Origin: JBCBTJ01 sp964597685
Lineage (GTDB): Bacteria > Pseudomonadota > Alphaproteobacteria > Caulobacterales > Hyphomonadaceae
Direction of reading: 5' to 3'
Length of the DNA: 33,384 nucleotides
Assembly: GCA_964597685.1 (NCBI GenBank)
Contig: CAZQZC010000006.1
Coordinates: 1-33,384 of the forward strand
Part shown: positions 23,431 to 32,162 of the stretch, in pieces
Layout of the letters: each line of letters starts with the position of its first letter
How positions within the stretch are numbered: the stretch's first letter is position 1
The notes under the pieces: generated by a model
Told to the model about the DNA's origin: nothing
The model's database searches: none
What the model saw: only the letters and a program-made list of their open reading frames with translations
Made by a program: the position numbers and the translations under genes

Positions 23431-24300
23431 TCAGTCAGAGGCGTCCTTACGGAAGCGCCCTGGCGTGATGCCCGTCCGTTTTTTGAAGGCGGTCGTGAAG
23501 TAAGCTTGGCTGGAGAAACCTGTTTCCGCAGCAATGTCGACGAGACTTAGAGAACACGACGAGAGCAGAGTCTTTGCACGTTCGACGCGACGCTCCATGA
23601 CAAAGGCATGGGGGCTTTTTCCAATCGCTTCTTTGAAGCGACGCGCAAAGTGAAAGACGGACATCCCCGCAACGTCTGCGAGCTCCTGCAAGGACAAATC
23701 GTCTTTCAAGCGGTCCTCGATGAAGTCGACCACTCTTGTGAACTCACTTGGCCAGACGATACCTGACGCCGCTATGGACGTTACATCCTGTCCAGCCGTG
23801 AACATCTCAACCAGTGACAAAATTGCAATAGATTCGGCCGCCAGTCGTCCTCCCGGCGCACCGCTCGCCACAAAGTTCACGAGCGCTCGACCGATGAACG
23901 GCGATTGGGGCGTGACAACATTGTGGATATTTCGAACACCGCTGCCAGCGAGCTTGACGTCGTCTCGCAATCGGTCGGAGATTCCTGGCGCGATCCGCAT
24001 ATTCAGGATTAGGCCGTTAACGCTTGGATTACAGCAATAGACAGTCATCCCCGCAGGAATGAAATTCAGTCCATTCGCGGCGCATTCCATCCGATTGACG
24101 TTGTCGCTCGCAAACGCAGCCCGCACAGCGCCGGCGCGGAACCCGAATGAGATGAGATCCCAATCGTCCTCAAAGTAGATCTCGTAATCCGACGGCCGGG
24201 CGAGATCGATCGATACTGTCTCATTTTCATATCGCGCGCCTAACGCGGGAAGCTGGCCGTTCGGCACGCCGCTAGGGATAGCCGTCTTATCTCCGGGCAT
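23431..24300 (-). CDS. AraC family transcriptional regulator
   Basis: 289 residues. The first 180 or so have no clear cupin signature and are unassigned. The C-terminal 100 residues hold the two helix-turn-helix motifs of AraC/XylS proteins: DDLSLQELADVAGMSVFHFARRFKEAIGKSPHAFVMERRVERAK and LVDIAAETGFSSQAYFTTAFKKRTGITPGRFR. The effector and targets are unknown. The ATG at 24300 has GGAG eight bases upstream, which fits better than the TTG at 24306. The 143 bases between it and the NfeD stop contain AT-rich stretches that probably hold its promoter. It stands alone, with no obvious metabolic partner beside it. Confidence 0.92.
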   Translation of the reverse strand: MPGDKTAIPSGVPNGQLPALGARYENETVSIDLARPSDYEIYFEDDWDLISFGFRAGAVRAAFASDNVNRMECAANGLNFIPAGMTVYCCNPSVNGLILNMRIAPGISDRLRDDVKLAGSGVRNIHNVVTPQSPFIGRALVNFVASGAPGGRLAAESIAILSLVEMFTAGQDVTSIAASGIVWPSEFTRVVDFIEDRLKDDLSLQELADVAGMSVFHFARRFKEAIGKSPHAFVMERRVERAKTLLSSCSLSLVDIAAETGFSSQAYFTTAFKKRTGITPGRFRKDASD

Positions 24301-24443
24301 ATGCAACGCTCCAATAGTCTAGACGCCTCACCCTGAAACGCTGCAAATCCGAATTCCGCCAAACGTCCCAAACAAATCCATATTATTGTGCAAGGGGGTC
24401 ATTGCCAACACACCATAACCTTTGCGGGTGTTGGGGCGCTATA

Positions 24444-24923
24444 TTATTGGGCTGGCCGGACTCTGACCGAATTGGACTGGGTCGAGTCGACAATTACGGC
24501 GTCTCCCTCAAACACCGCTCCGGCGTTTTCGGTCAGTTCGGCGCCCCACTCCGTATCGCCGATTTTCACACGGCCAACACCGCTGGTGAAATCGGTGGCG
24601 GCGACACCGCGCCGACCGATTAAGCTCACCATGCGGCGGTTCAATGTCGGATGCTCGTGCGCCACGCGTCGCAATCCAGCGAAAAGCGTGCGTCCCAAGA
24701 CAAGCAGGATGATCGATGAAATCGCGAAGACGACCGCCTGACTGGGCCAGCCCGCAACACTCTCAGGTGCGAAAGCGGCGAATAGAGCGGTCGCAAATCC
24801 GGCCAGAGCGATCCACAGAAGATCGTAGGTGCCAATCGCCACCTCGATGCCAAGCAAGATCAGCGCGAGGGCGACCCAATGGAATGCGGTGATCGGGGTC
24901 ATGAAGTCAATGAACTCAGCCAT
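24444..24923 (-). CDS. NfeD family membrane protein
   Basis: 159 residues. The N-terminal half has two to three hydrophobic segments (FHWVALALILLGIEVAI, LLWIALAGFATALFAAFA, AVVFAISSIILLVLGRTLF). The C-terminal half is a small OB-fold (SLIGRRGVAATDFTSGVGRVKIGDTEWGAELT and GDAVIVDSTQSNSVRV). Short NfeD proteins of this kind pair with SPFH/stomatin proteins in membrane microdomains. GGGAG lies eight bases before the ATG, and the SPFH gene lies 27 bases upstream on the same strand, which is the usual pairing. Confidence 0.93.
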   Translation of the reverse strand: MAEFIDFMTPITAFHWVALALILLGIEVAIGTYDLLWIALAGFATALFAAFAPESVAGWPSQAVVFAISSIILLVLGRTLFAGLRRVAHEHPTLNRRMVSLIGRRGVAATDFTSGVGRVKIGDTEWGAELTENAGAVFEGDAVIVDSTQSNSVRVRPAQ

Positions 24924-24950
24924 GATAGATCTCCCTTCGTTCCTTCGAGG

Positions 24951-25916
24951 TTATGACGCCGCCGTCGGCGGAACAGCGCCGTCATTCGGGGCTGAAGGCG
25001 TCCTGCGCGCCTCGGTCGCAGCGTCCGTCAATCCACGCACGCCCTCGATCGCGCCGAGGATCGATGAAAATTCAGCCGGAATGATCACAGTCTTCTGCTG
25101 GTTGGAGACCGCAAGTTTCTCGAACGCGGTGACGTATTGCTGACCAAGGAAGTAATTGATGGCGTTGACATCTCCCTTGGCGATCGCCTGGCTGACCATG
25201 GCGGTGGCCTTTGCCTCCGCCTCCGCTTCGCGCTCGCGCGCCTCGGCGTCGCGGAACGCCGCTTCACGGCGCCCTTCAGCTTCGAGGATCTGCGCCTGTT
25301 TCTGACCTTCAGCTTTGAGGATCGCCGATTGCTTGTCGCCTTCAGCGGTGAGAATTTCAGCGCGCTTTAAGCGCTCCGCCTTCATTTGGCGCGCCATCGC
25401 TTCAGTAATGTCGGCGGGCGGCGAGAGATCGGCGATTTCAATCCGCGTGACCTTAACGCCCCACGGATTGGTCGCGGCGTCAATAACGGACAGAAGCCGC
25501 GCATTGATATCGTCTCGGTTGGAGAGAACTTCATCGAGGTCCATCGAGCCGACCACCGTCCGGATATTCGTGAGAGCGAGGTTCGTGATCGCGCGATTGA
25601 GGTCGTTCACCTCGTAAGCGGCGGCGACGGCGTCGACGACCTGAATGAAGACAACGGCGTCGCACGACACCATGGCGTTGTCTTTGGTGATGACCTCCTG
25701 CTGGGGGATGTCGATCACCGTCTCCATCATGTTCATCTTCCGCCCGACGCGATCGAAGATGGGATTGATGACGGCGAGCCCCGGCTTAAGCGTTCGGGTG
25801 TAACGGCCAAATCGTTCAACAGTAAAATTAAAGCCTTGTGGAACAAACTTGAATGCGGAAACAAGAATAACAACCGCAACCACAGCCAAGATGATGGCGA
25901 TAATAATGCCGTCCAT
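24951..25916 (-). CDS. SPFH/stomatin-like protein (QmcA/paraslipin type)
   Basis: 321 residues. One N-terminal membrane helix (IIIAIILAVVAVVILVSAF) precedes the SPFH/Band 7 domain: VPQGFNFTVERFGRYTRTLKPGLAVINP, DIPQQEVITKDNAMVSCDAVVF and NLALTNIRTVVGSMDLDEVLSNRDDINARLL. An Ala/Glu-rich coiled coil follows (AEGDKQSAILKAEGQKQAQILEAEGRR), then an oligomerisation tail. It forms large membrane assemblies linked to quality control of membrane proteins; this is known of the family. GGGGAG precedes the ATG with a short four-base spacing. The partner NfeD follows directly. Confidence 0.96.
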   Translation of the reverse strand: MDGIIIAIILAVVAVVILVSAFKFVPQGFNFTVERFGRYTRTLKPGLAVINPIFDRVGRKMNMMETVIDIPQQEVITKDNAMVSCDAVVFIQVVDAVAAAYEVNDLNRAITNLALTNIRTVVGSMDLDEVLSNRDDINARLLSVIDAATNPWGVKVTRIEIADLSPPADITEAMARQMKAERLKRAEILTAEGDKQSAILKAEGQKQAQILEAEGRREAAFRDAEAREREAEAEAKATAMVSQAIAKGDVNAINYFLGQQYVTAFEKLAVSNQQKTVIIPAEFSSILGAIEGVRGLTDAATEARRTPSAPNDGAVPPTAAS

Positions 25917-25978
25917 AAAACTCCCCTTCGGTATTGCCCTGTGTCATTGAGCTAGGGAGAGTCTTTCCGAAATTCAAT

Positions 25979-26007
25979 AAAAAACGGCGCGCCGTGCAGG
26001 GCGCGCC
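25979..26007 (-). terminator. Rho-independent terminator of the peroxiredoxin gene
   Basis: Read on the minus strand: GGCGCGCC, a 6-base loop, GGCGCGCC, one G and a run of six T. The 8-bp stem occupies 25986-25993 and 26000-26007. It begins about 37 bases past the peroxiredoxin stop and separates that gene from the SPFH/NfeD pair. Confidence 0.92.
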
Positions 26008-26044
26008 GAGTGTTAACCAGCTGATCGATTGAGGCTTTTGAACC

Positions 26045-26527
26045 TCAGAGCTGACCCAGCATGTAATCTGCGCTGGAGACTTTGAATTCGCCGCCGTCCT
26101 CGACGTTGACCTCGTCGACCACGCCGTCGCGAACGATCATTGAGTAGCGCTGGGACCGCCCGCCCATGCCGAACCCAGAGGCGTCGAGCTCCAACCCGAC
26201 GGCTTTCGCAAACACGCCGTTTCCATCGGCCAGCATGCGAACATCGCTTCCCACGCCGGCGTCGCGTCCCCACGCATCCATGACAAACACGTCGTTTACC
26301 GACGTGCAGGCGATCTCGTCGACGCCTTTGGATTTCAGTTCAGCGGCCTTCTCCACAAAACCCGGCAAGTGCTTCGCTGAACAGGTCGGGGTGAACGCTC
26401 CCGGCACCGCGAAGAGCGCCACGGTCTTGCCAGAGAAGATGTCCGCCGTCGTGCGCGGCTCCGGCTGGCTGCCGGCCATCTCCATAAACGTCGCCTCGGG
26501 TAATCTGTCGCCTTTCGCAATGGCCAT
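26045..26527 (-). CDS. Peroxiredoxin (Prx5/hybrid type)
   Basis: 160 residues of the Prx5-like redoxin family that reduces peroxides. The active-site run PGAFTPTCSAKHLPGF has the peroxidatic Cys at C49 and the conserved Thr at T46. DEIACTSVNDVFVMDAWG and GFGMGGRSQRYSMIV, with the conserved Arg, follow. C74 is a second Cys; whether it resolves the sulfenate or glutathione/glutaredoxin does so is open. The ATG at 26527 was preferred over the frame's first codon at 26557 because AAGGAG lies seven bases before it. It is divergent from yqgE with a 117-base shared promoter region. Confidence 0.95.
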   Translation of the reverse strand: MAIAKGDRLPEATFMEMAGSQPEPRTTADIFSGKTVALFAVPGAFTPTCSAKHLPGFVEKAAELKSKGVDEIACTSVNDVFVMDAWGRDAGVGSDVRMLADGNGVFAKAVGLELDASGFGMGGRSQRYSMIVRDGVVDEVNVEDGGEFKVSSADYMLGQL

Positions 26528-26644
26528 TGCGTCTCTCCTTCCGTGCATTTCGGACACTCATTCCAGCGATACTCGTATCAGCCGATTGTCGCCCTTGCCA
26601 GCGCCACGTCGATCGCCCAGCATGCCGAATTAAGGACGCTTGTG

Positions 26645-27199
26645 ATGGAACTGACCGGCAAAATCCTCATCGCCATGCCCAGCATCGGAGACGATCGCTT
26701 TGCGCGATCGGTGATCCTTGTGTGCGCCCATGGCGAGGATTACGCGATGGGCCTCGTTCTCAATAAGCCGATGGACGGACTGACTTTGCCCGACATGCTG
26801 GACCAATTGGAGATTCCGACCAGCATCCATCTGCCGCCGCAATTGGTGCTCGACGGCGGCCCGGTCGGCAGAGACCGGGGCTTTGTTCTACACAGCGAGG
26901 ATCATCGCTGGACCGACGCCACGATGGACGTGGCGGACGGTTTTTGCCTGACGGCCACTCGAGACGTCTTGCACGCAATGGCGTCCACCGATCCGCCCGA
27001 GCGCGCCGTGCTTGCGCTTGGTTATTCCGGATGGGGCCCGGGTCAATTGGAATTTGAGATCGCCGAGAACGCCTGGCTCATAGGCGACGCGAATCAAGAC
27101 CTGGTCTTCGGCGAAGACCATGACGGCAAATGGAACGAAGCGCTCGACAAATTGGGCGTTGACGCTGGCCGTCTGCCGGGTGCGTCCGGCAACGCTTAA
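26645..27199 (+). CDS. YqgE/AlgH family protein (DUF179)
   Basis: 184 residues. The family signature blocks are complete: GKILIAMPSIGDDRFARSVILVCAHGEDYAMGLVLNKP near the N-terminus, LVLDGGPVGRDRGFVLHS in the middle, and ALGYSGWGPGQLEFEIAENAWL towards the end. The molecular function is not established. The start is set at the ATG at 26645 with AAGGA eight bases upstream, because the extra 34 residues of the longer frame do not match the family. The stop codon overlaps the convergent EAL gene's stop in one TTAA (27196-27199). Confidence 0.93.
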   Translation: MELTGKILIAMPSIGDDRFARSVILVCAHGEDYAMGLVLNKPMDGLTLPDMLDQLEIPTSIHLPPQLVLDGGPVGRDRGFVLHSEDHRWTDATMDVADGFCLTATRDVLHAMASTDPPERAVLALGYSGWGPGQLEFEIAENAWLIGDANQDLVFGEDHDGKWNEALDKLGVDAGRLPGASGNA

Positions 27200-27906
27200 C
27201 CCGCTGCGGAGATCAAGGCCGCCGTCTCATCTAAACGGCCCGGCCGACCGTAGCAGAACCCTTGTCCATAATCGTACCCAAGCGCCTGCAAATCCTCACC
27301 GATCTCAGGGCGTTCGACCCCTTCCGCTGTCGCCGTCATACCAAGGGTCTTTGCGAGGGCCGCCACCGATTTGAGGATCGCCTGCATGCGCGGCGCTTGG
27401 TATTGAGACACGAGATCCTGGTCGACTTTCAGGCCGTCGGCCGGGATTTCCGACAGCCAAAGAAACGACGCATACCCGGCCCCGAAATCATCGAGAACGA
27501 CAGCCGCGCCGGCGTCTTTAATGGCGCGCGCCTCAGTCGCCGCAGCGCTGAGATCATGCAACGCCGCATGCTCCGTCAACTCGATCCGTAAAGCTCCAAA
27601 CGGCAGGCCGTATTTGACAATCAGCGCCTGAACCAGAACAGCATATCGACCGCTGCTAAGATCGTCGCCCGTCAAATTCACCGATACGAAAAGGTCTCGC
27701 CTCGACTTCCCGCGGAATTCGGCGAGCGCGGCAGCGGCGTGTTCAACCATGGCGACGCCGATGCGAGGGTCGGCGAAGGCGGCGGGGCCCGTCGGCGGCG
27801 CGCCGCGCCAACGCGCGAGGGTTTCAAATCCGGCGATCTGTCCCGTCGCCAGGTCGACGATCGGCTGGAACACAGGTTCAAGCCCAATGAGCGCCGGATC
27901 GCTCAT
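27196..27906 (-). CDS. EAL-domain c-di-GMP phosphodiesterase (stand-alone)
   Basis: 236 residues consisting of a single EAL domain without a GGDEF or sensory domain. The EAL motif is ETL (E28 in GFETLARW). The remaining catalytic residues are in place: SVNLT (N77), ELTEH (E109/E112), VVLDDFGAGYASF (D139/D140), LKVD (K160) and AEGVE (E195/E198). It is probably an active phosphodiesterase that lowers c-di-GMP, with ETL as a tolerated variant; it could also act only as a binding protein. Its ATG overlaps the GNAT stop as ATGA (27903-27906), so it is the last gene of the oxidase-thrC transcript. Confidence 0.93.
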   Translation of the reverse strand: MSDPALIGLEPVFQPIVDLATGQIAGFETLARWRGAPPTGPAAFADPRIGVAMVEHAAAALAEFRGKSRRDLFVSVNLTGDDLSSGRYAVLVQALIVKYGLPFGALRIELTEHAALHDLSAAATEARAIKDAGAAVVLDDFGAGYASFLWLSEIPADGLKVDQDLVSQYQAPRMQAILKSVAALAKTLGMTATAEGVERPEIGEDLQALGYDYGQGFCYGRPGRLDETAALISAAG

Positions 27907-28475
27907 TCACGCACCAAACCATAGAGAACATGGTCTTCCCGCCGGCCGGCGATCTGGAGATAGGCTTTCGCGAACCCCTCCTCTTCAAACCCAACCGACG
28001 ACAGGACGTTTCGCGACGCCGCATTAGCTGGCAACGCGGCGGCCTCGATCCGCTCAAGCCGGAGCGACTCGAACGCCCAATCGCAAACGGCGCGAACGCC
28101 CTCGCGCATATAGCCCTGACCAGTATGCGCAGCGCCCAACCAGTACCCAAGCGCGCCCGACTGGGCGTTGCCATAACGGACATTGCTCAGCGTCACGCCG
28201 CCCAACAGCGCGTCGTCGCGTGCACGCCAAAGAAAGAACGCAAAAGCTCGCCCGACGCGCCATCCATCCCGCCAGGCGTCATACACCCGCCGCCAACCGG
28301 ACGGCATCAAGGCGTCCTGCGCCCAGGCGGGCTCCCACGGTTCGAGGTGGCGCCGGCTCTCCCGGCGAAGCGCCGCCCAATTGCCATAGTCGGAAGATTG
28401 TGGAGGACGAAGACGCAACCTCTCCGTCACGATCGCGGCGCGTCGCCGGACCGGGGGATTGAACAACTCAGACAC
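27903..28475 (-). CDS. GNAT family N-acetyltransferase (RimJ-like)
   Basis: 190 residues from the GTG at 28475. The fold begins with VTERLRLRPPQSSDYGNWAALRRESRRHLEPWEP. The acetyl-CoA loop is GYWLGAAHTGQGYMREGVRAVCDWAF, followed by LERIEAAALPANAASRNVLSSVGFEEEGF, the RimI/RimJ/RimL pattern that acetylates protein N-termini or small amines. The real substrate is unknown. The longer frame from 28694 lies inside thrC and was rejected. The GTG overlaps the thrC stop by eight bases, and the EAL start overlaps its own stop, so translation is coupled on both sides. Confidence 0.88.
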   Translation of the reverse strand: MSELFNPPVRRRAAIVTERLRLRPPQSSDYGNWAALRRESRRHLEPWEPAWAQDALMPSGWRRVYDAWRDGWRVGRAFAFFLWRARDDALLGGVTLSNVRYGNAQSGALGYWLGAAHTGQGYMREGVRAVCDWAFESLRLERIEAAALPANAASRNVLSSVGFEEEGFAKAYLQIAGRREDHVLYGLVRE

Positions 28476-29853
28476 GCTTCGCCGCCAGGATACGGCTGCG
28501 CACCGCATCCAGTGTCGCTGGAACCCGCTCAAAGACCTCGCCGCGATCCAGACGCGCGCTGCAGCGCTGCGGCAGGGCCGGACGCCGTCCCGTGGCCTGT
28601 TCAACCGTGTCAGGAAACTTCGCGGGATGCGCTGTAGCGAGCACGATTGTCGCCGCGTCGCTCCGCTCAAGCCGCCGCGCCGCAGCGGCGCCAACGGCCG
28701 TGTGCGGGCAGATCAGCCAATCGGTCTCCGCCTTCACCCGCGCCATCTCCTCAAGCGTCTCATCCGCACTGACAGCCTTCGCCGTGAGCCCCGTGCAGGA
28801 AAGTCGGCCACGCACAGCTTCAGGCAAGGCGGCTTCACCACTTTGAGTGTAGACGTCGTAAAAGGATCGAACAATTGCTGCGTCGCGGCCCGAGGCTTCA
28901 AACAGCAAACGCTCGAAATTGCTCGGCGTCGCGATATCCATCGCAGGACTCGGCGTCGCTTTCGCCGCGGCTTTCGCCATCAGGCCGCGCTCAAACAAGT
29001 CCCGCAGCGTCTGGTTTTCATTGACAGCGCAGACCGCTTCGAAGCCTCCGCCGAGCAATCCGCATCGCGCGGCGACATATCCCGCCAGGGCGTCGCCCAT
29101 GTTCCCACTGGGCACCACGAAACGGAGCGGCCGTTGGGCGCCGAGGGCGGCCTGCGCTGCTGCGTAGTAGACCGTCTGAGCCGCGATCCGGGCCCAATTG
29201 ATCGAATTGACGCCGGACAGACCCGTTTCGCGGACGAACGCCCGATCTGCGAAGAGCGCCTTCACGATCGCCTGCGCATCGTCGAAATCGCCGTCGATCG
29301 CCAGATTGTGGACATTGTCGGCGCCTGTCGTGGTCATGAACAGGCGCTGGACGGGTGAGATTCGCTCGTCCGGATGAAGAATAATCAGGTCGACATTATC
29401 GGCGCCCGCAAACGCCGCAGCCGCCGCGCCGCCTGTATCGCCGCTAGTGGCGCACAGGACCGTCATGCGCTCGCCGCGGCGGCTGAGCGCGACGTCGTAG
29501 AGCCGCGCAATGAACTGCATCGCCACGTCTTTGAACGCCAGCGTCGGACCATGGTGCAATTCCATGATCCAGATCCCGTCGCCCGCCTGAACCAGCGGCG
29601 CGACGGCCTCATGCGCGAAGCTGGAATACGCCGCTTTGCAAAGCTCTGCGACGTCTTTGAATTCTAACGCCTCACCCGCGAAGGCCGATAGGATTCGCCC
29701 GGCCAGGTCCGGATAGGATTCTGATTGAGCGGCAGGCGCGATCTTTGGCCATTCAACAGGCGTGAAAAGCCCGCCGTCCGGCGCTAATCCAGACAACGAG
29801 GCTGAGACGAAATCGAGCTCCGGCGTCCCGCCGCGTGTCGAAACGTACTTCAC
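28468..29853 (-). CDS. thrC: Threonine synthase
   Basis: 461 residues of the fungal/proteobacterial-type (long) threonine synthase, which converts O-phosphohomoserine to threonine using PLP. Features include KYVSTRGGTPELDF at the start and the PLP lysine in HHGPTLAFKDVAMQF (K108). CATSGDTGGAAAAAFAG, HPDERISPVQRLFMTTTGADNVH, GVNSINWARIAAQTVYY and FVVPSGNMGDALAGY follow. The GTG at 29853 overlaps the SURF1 stop (GTGA) with GGAGG five bases upstream, so the longer frame from 29937 was rejected. Its place inside the oxidase operon is common in alphaproteobacteria. Confidence 0.97.
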   Translation of the reverse strand: MKYVSTRGGTPELDFVSASLSGLAPDGGLFTPVEWPKIAPAAQSESYPDLAGRILSAFAGEALEFKDVAELCKAAYSSFAHEAVAPLVQAGDGIWIMELHHGPTLAFKDVAMQFIARLYDVALSRRGERMTVLCATSGDTGGAAAAAFAGADNVDLIILHPDERISPVQRLFMTTTGADNVHNLAIDGDFDDAQAIVKALFADRAFVRETGLSGVNSINWARIAAQTVYYAAAQAALGAQRPLRFVVPSGNMGDALAGYVAARCGLLGGGFEAVCAVNENQTLRDLFERGLMAKAAAKATPSPAMDIATPSNFERLLFEASGRDAAIVRSFYDVYTQSGEAALPEAVRGRLSCTGLTAKAVSADETLEEMARVKAETDWLICPHTAVGAAAARRLERSDAATIVLATAHPAKFPDTVEQATGRRPALPQRCSARLDRGEVFERVPATLDAVRSRILAAKRV

Positions 29854-30554
29854 GCAGACCTCCGAAACGCGAGCCGGCCGCGCGCCGCATGGAACGCGAG
29901 ATAGACCCCCACAAGAGCCGCACCCAGCCCCCACCACGTTAGGGCGTAACCGAAATGCCGCTCTGGCGGCAGAGGATCGGGCGGCGTTTCGAACGCATAG
30001 GGGTTCACCGCTGGGCGCGGCTCGCCGGCCGCGTTGGGCAGTAGGACATTCATCGGTTCAACCACCTGTACGGCCGCCTGTGTCTCGATCCCCATATTCG
30101 CAAGCATCGCCGCTGGATCAAAACCATACCAGATGTTCTCGTCAGGCCGGTCCGCCGCGGTGAACGCGCCGCGTCTGCTTCGGCCATCTCTCACCTTGCT
30201 CAATCGACGCACCGAGCCAAGACCTGCCACAGGAAGCGGTTCCGGCTCGGTACCCGTCGTCACATCCCAGAGAAGCAAAACCGCTTCACGCCCAGACGAC
30301 GTAAACCTCGCCGGCACATAGCGCCGCCAAACTGGCTGACCATCGATCAAGCCATAGGCGAGTTGAGCTTGCGCGCCCGGCGGGCCAAACACCTCGGCCT
30401 CAAGGTTCACAGGCGCTTCAGACGACGCCGGAGGCGCGACGCCAGCATCGAGCTTGTCGCGATACCGCGCCCACTGCCAATTGCCGAGCCAGATCAGGAT
30501 TGAAAGCCCGGCGATCGCAAAGAGCGTGAGAATGGGAAACGGCTTGAACGTCAT
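29850..30554 (-). CDS. SURF1-family cytochrome oxidase biogenesis protein
   Basis: About 234 residues. An N-terminal membrane helix with ILTLFAIAGLSILIWLGNWQWARYRDKL, a middle region with VWRRYVPARFT and VLLLWDVTTG, and a C-terminal helix HFGYALTWWGLGAALVGVYLAFHAARGR form the typical SURF1 hairpin in the inner membrane. SURF1 helps place heme a3 into subunit I. The start is uncertain: the ATG at 30554 gives the usual family N-terminus (MTFKPFPILTLF), while the ATG at 30569 and the TTG at 30584 are possible but lack a properly spaced ribosome-binding site. thrC starts in its stop codon. Confidence 0.92.
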   Translation of the reverse strand: MTFKPFPILTLFAIAGLSILIWLGNWQWARYRDKLDAGVAPPASSEAPVNLEAEVFGPPGAQAQLAYGLIDGQPVWRRYVPARFTSSGREAVLLLWDVTTGTEPEPLPVAGLGSVRRLSKVRDGRSRRGAFTAADRPDENIWYGFDPAAMLANMGIETQAAVQVVEPMNVLLPNAAGEPRPAVNPYAFETPPDPLPPERHFGYALTWWGLGAALVGVYLAFHAARGRLAFRRSA

Positions 30555-30673
30555 CTTGGAGGCCGCCATCCTTCCGGCCGGCAAAGGATAATTTGCCGCC
30601 GCCTTCTACAAGTCGTCGCCATCGAGCCAGATTGCAGTTGACGGCGGGCCTGCCAGCTAAGGAAGCCGCCTCG

Positions 30674-31543
30674 CTAAGCCCCCAAGATCAATCGCGGCGC
30701 CACATAGACGAAGGCGAACAGGAACAGCCACACGACATCGACGAAGTGCCAATACCAAGCCGCGAATTCAAACCCGAGATGCTTCTCTGCGCTCATCCCG
30801 CCGCCAAGCAAGCGGAACAGGCATACCGCGAGGAAAATTGTTCCGATGACGACGTGTGCGCCGTGGAAACCTGTCGCCATGAAAAAGGCCGACCCGTAAA
30901 GCGTGCCGTCATAGCTGAAGCCAGCTTCGCTATACTCGACGACTTGCAGCGTGGTGAACACCATGCCCAGCAGGATGGTAAGGATTAGACCATTGCGGCA
31001 GCCAGTGCGGTCGCCATGCTGGAGCGCATGGTGCGCCCACGTCGCCGTCGTGCCTGACAACAGCAGGATCAACGTGTTCGCCAGCGGCAGGTGAAATGGA
31101 TCGAAGGTCTCCACCCCCGGCGGCGGCCAAGACCCCCAAGCCTGCAACTGCTCATACAGCGCATTGCCTGAATCGTACGTCAATCCGGCGCGCGCGCTGT
31201 GGAATATGGACATTTCAAAGAACGACCAGAACCATGCGACAAAGAACATCACCTCGGACGCGATGAACATGACCATGCCGTAGCGAAGGCCGATCTGCAC
31301 AACCGGCGTATGGTCGCCTCCGCGGCTTTCGAGCACCACTTCGCGCCACCAGCCGAACATCACCCACGCCACCAAGGCGAAGCCGAGGAGCATCAGCCAC
31401 GGCGTGCCCTCGGGCATGCCGAACAGGCCTTTCATATAGGTCACCGCACCCAGCGCCAGCGTCGTCACCGCCATCGAGCCGAGCAGCGGCCAAGGCGACG
31501 GGTTCACCAGGTGGTAATCGTGTTGAACGTCTGCGTGAGCCAT
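30674..31543 (-). CDS. coxC: Cytochrome c oxidase subunit III
   Basis: 289 residues with seven hydrophobic segments, the expected subunit III topology. Signature stretches are HDYHLVNPSPWPLLGSMA near the start, MFGWWREVVLESRGGDHTPVVQIGLRYGMVMFIASEVMFFVAWFWSFF in the middle and GFHGAHVVIGTIFLAVCLFRLL, ending with FAAWYWHFVDVVWLFLFAFVYV. The conserved Glu in the third membrane segment (ASEVMF) is present. It assists the aa3-type oxidase at the inner membrane. It follows ctaG after 52 bases and precedes SURF1 by about 120 bases, a gap that lacks the DUF983 gene often found here. Confidence 0.98.
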   Translation of the reverse strand: MAHADVQHDYHLVNPSPWPLLGSMAVTTLALGAVTYMKGLFGMPEGTPWLMLLGFALVAWVMFGWWREVVLESRGGDHTPVVQIGLRYGMVMFIASEVMFFVAWFWSFFEMSIFHSARAGLTYDSGNALYEQLQAWGSWPPPGVETFDPFHLPLANTLILLLSGTTATWAHHALQHGDRTGCRNGLILTILLGMVFTTLQVVEYSEAGFSYDGTLYGSAFFMATGFHGAHVVIGTIFLAVCLFRLLGGGMSAEKHLGFEFAAWYWHFVDVVWLFLFAFVYVAPRLILGA

Positions 31544-31595
31544 GTGGTGCAGCCCCAGTCCTGTATCAAAAACCCCAATTGTTTACAGCGCGCCG

Positions 31596-32162
31596 TCACC
31601 GCGCCGCAAGCGTTGCATCCGCAGATGCCGAATTCGCCGCACCCTGAAAGGAATCGGTCTGATAAAACGTATACGACAGCGTAATCGTGCGCACGTCCGA
31701 AAGGTGGCGCTCGTCATCGAGATCGGGCGACACGAAAAAGACTACGGGCAACGTTTTCGTTTCGCCCGGTTGAAACACCCGCTCTTCGAAACAGAAGCAC
31801 TCGAGCTTGTTGAAGTACGCGCCCGCCTTGTGCGGCGTCACATTATAGCTGGCGATTGCTGATACGGGATCCGGCGACGTATTCGTCACTTCGTAAAACG
31901 CCAGCCCATGCTCCCCCAACGCAATGTCATGCGCTGTTTCCAAGGGTCGAAAGGCCAGTGGCGCGTCGGCGACGTTGGAATCGAAACGGACGGTGACGCG
32001 GCGGTCCAGCACCCTGTCCGGCGCCGCATTGGCGATGCGGGTGGTGCCGCCAAAGCCCGTCACCTGGCAAAACGTGTCGTAAAGCGGCTTCGCGTTCAGC
32101 GCCAAGACCAGCATGCCGGCGGCCACGCCGCCGGCGCCGAGGGCGATCAGTCGAGAGTCCAA
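31596..32162 (-). CDS. ctaG: Cytochrome c oxidase assembly copper chaperone (Cox11 family)
   Basis: 188 residues. One N-terminal membrane helix (LIALGAGGVAAGMLVLALNA) precedes a periplasmic Cox11 domain with YDTFCQVTGFGGTT (C32) and the copper-binding ECFCFEE (C122, C124). PGETKTLPVVFFVSPDL and TITLSYTFY follow. It delivers copper to the CuB site of subunit I. The start is a TTG at 32162 with GGAGG six bases upstream, inside the end of the CoxF-like gene (16-base overlap), which suggests translational coupling. Confidence 0.95.
   Translation of the reverse strand: MDSRLIALGAGGVAAGMLVLALNAKPLYDTFCQVTGFGGTTRIANAAPDRVLDRRVTVRFDSNVADAPLAFRPLETAHDIALGEHGLAFYEVTNTSPDPVSAIASYNVTPHKAGAYFNKLECFCFEERVFQPGETKTLPVVFFVSPDLDDERHLSDVRTITLSYTFYQTDSFQGAANSASADATLAAR

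Noticed and set aside
28459..29358. Plus-strand open frame of 299 codons
   Set aside because: Antisense shadow of thrC, rich in Arg and Gly and without family motifs.
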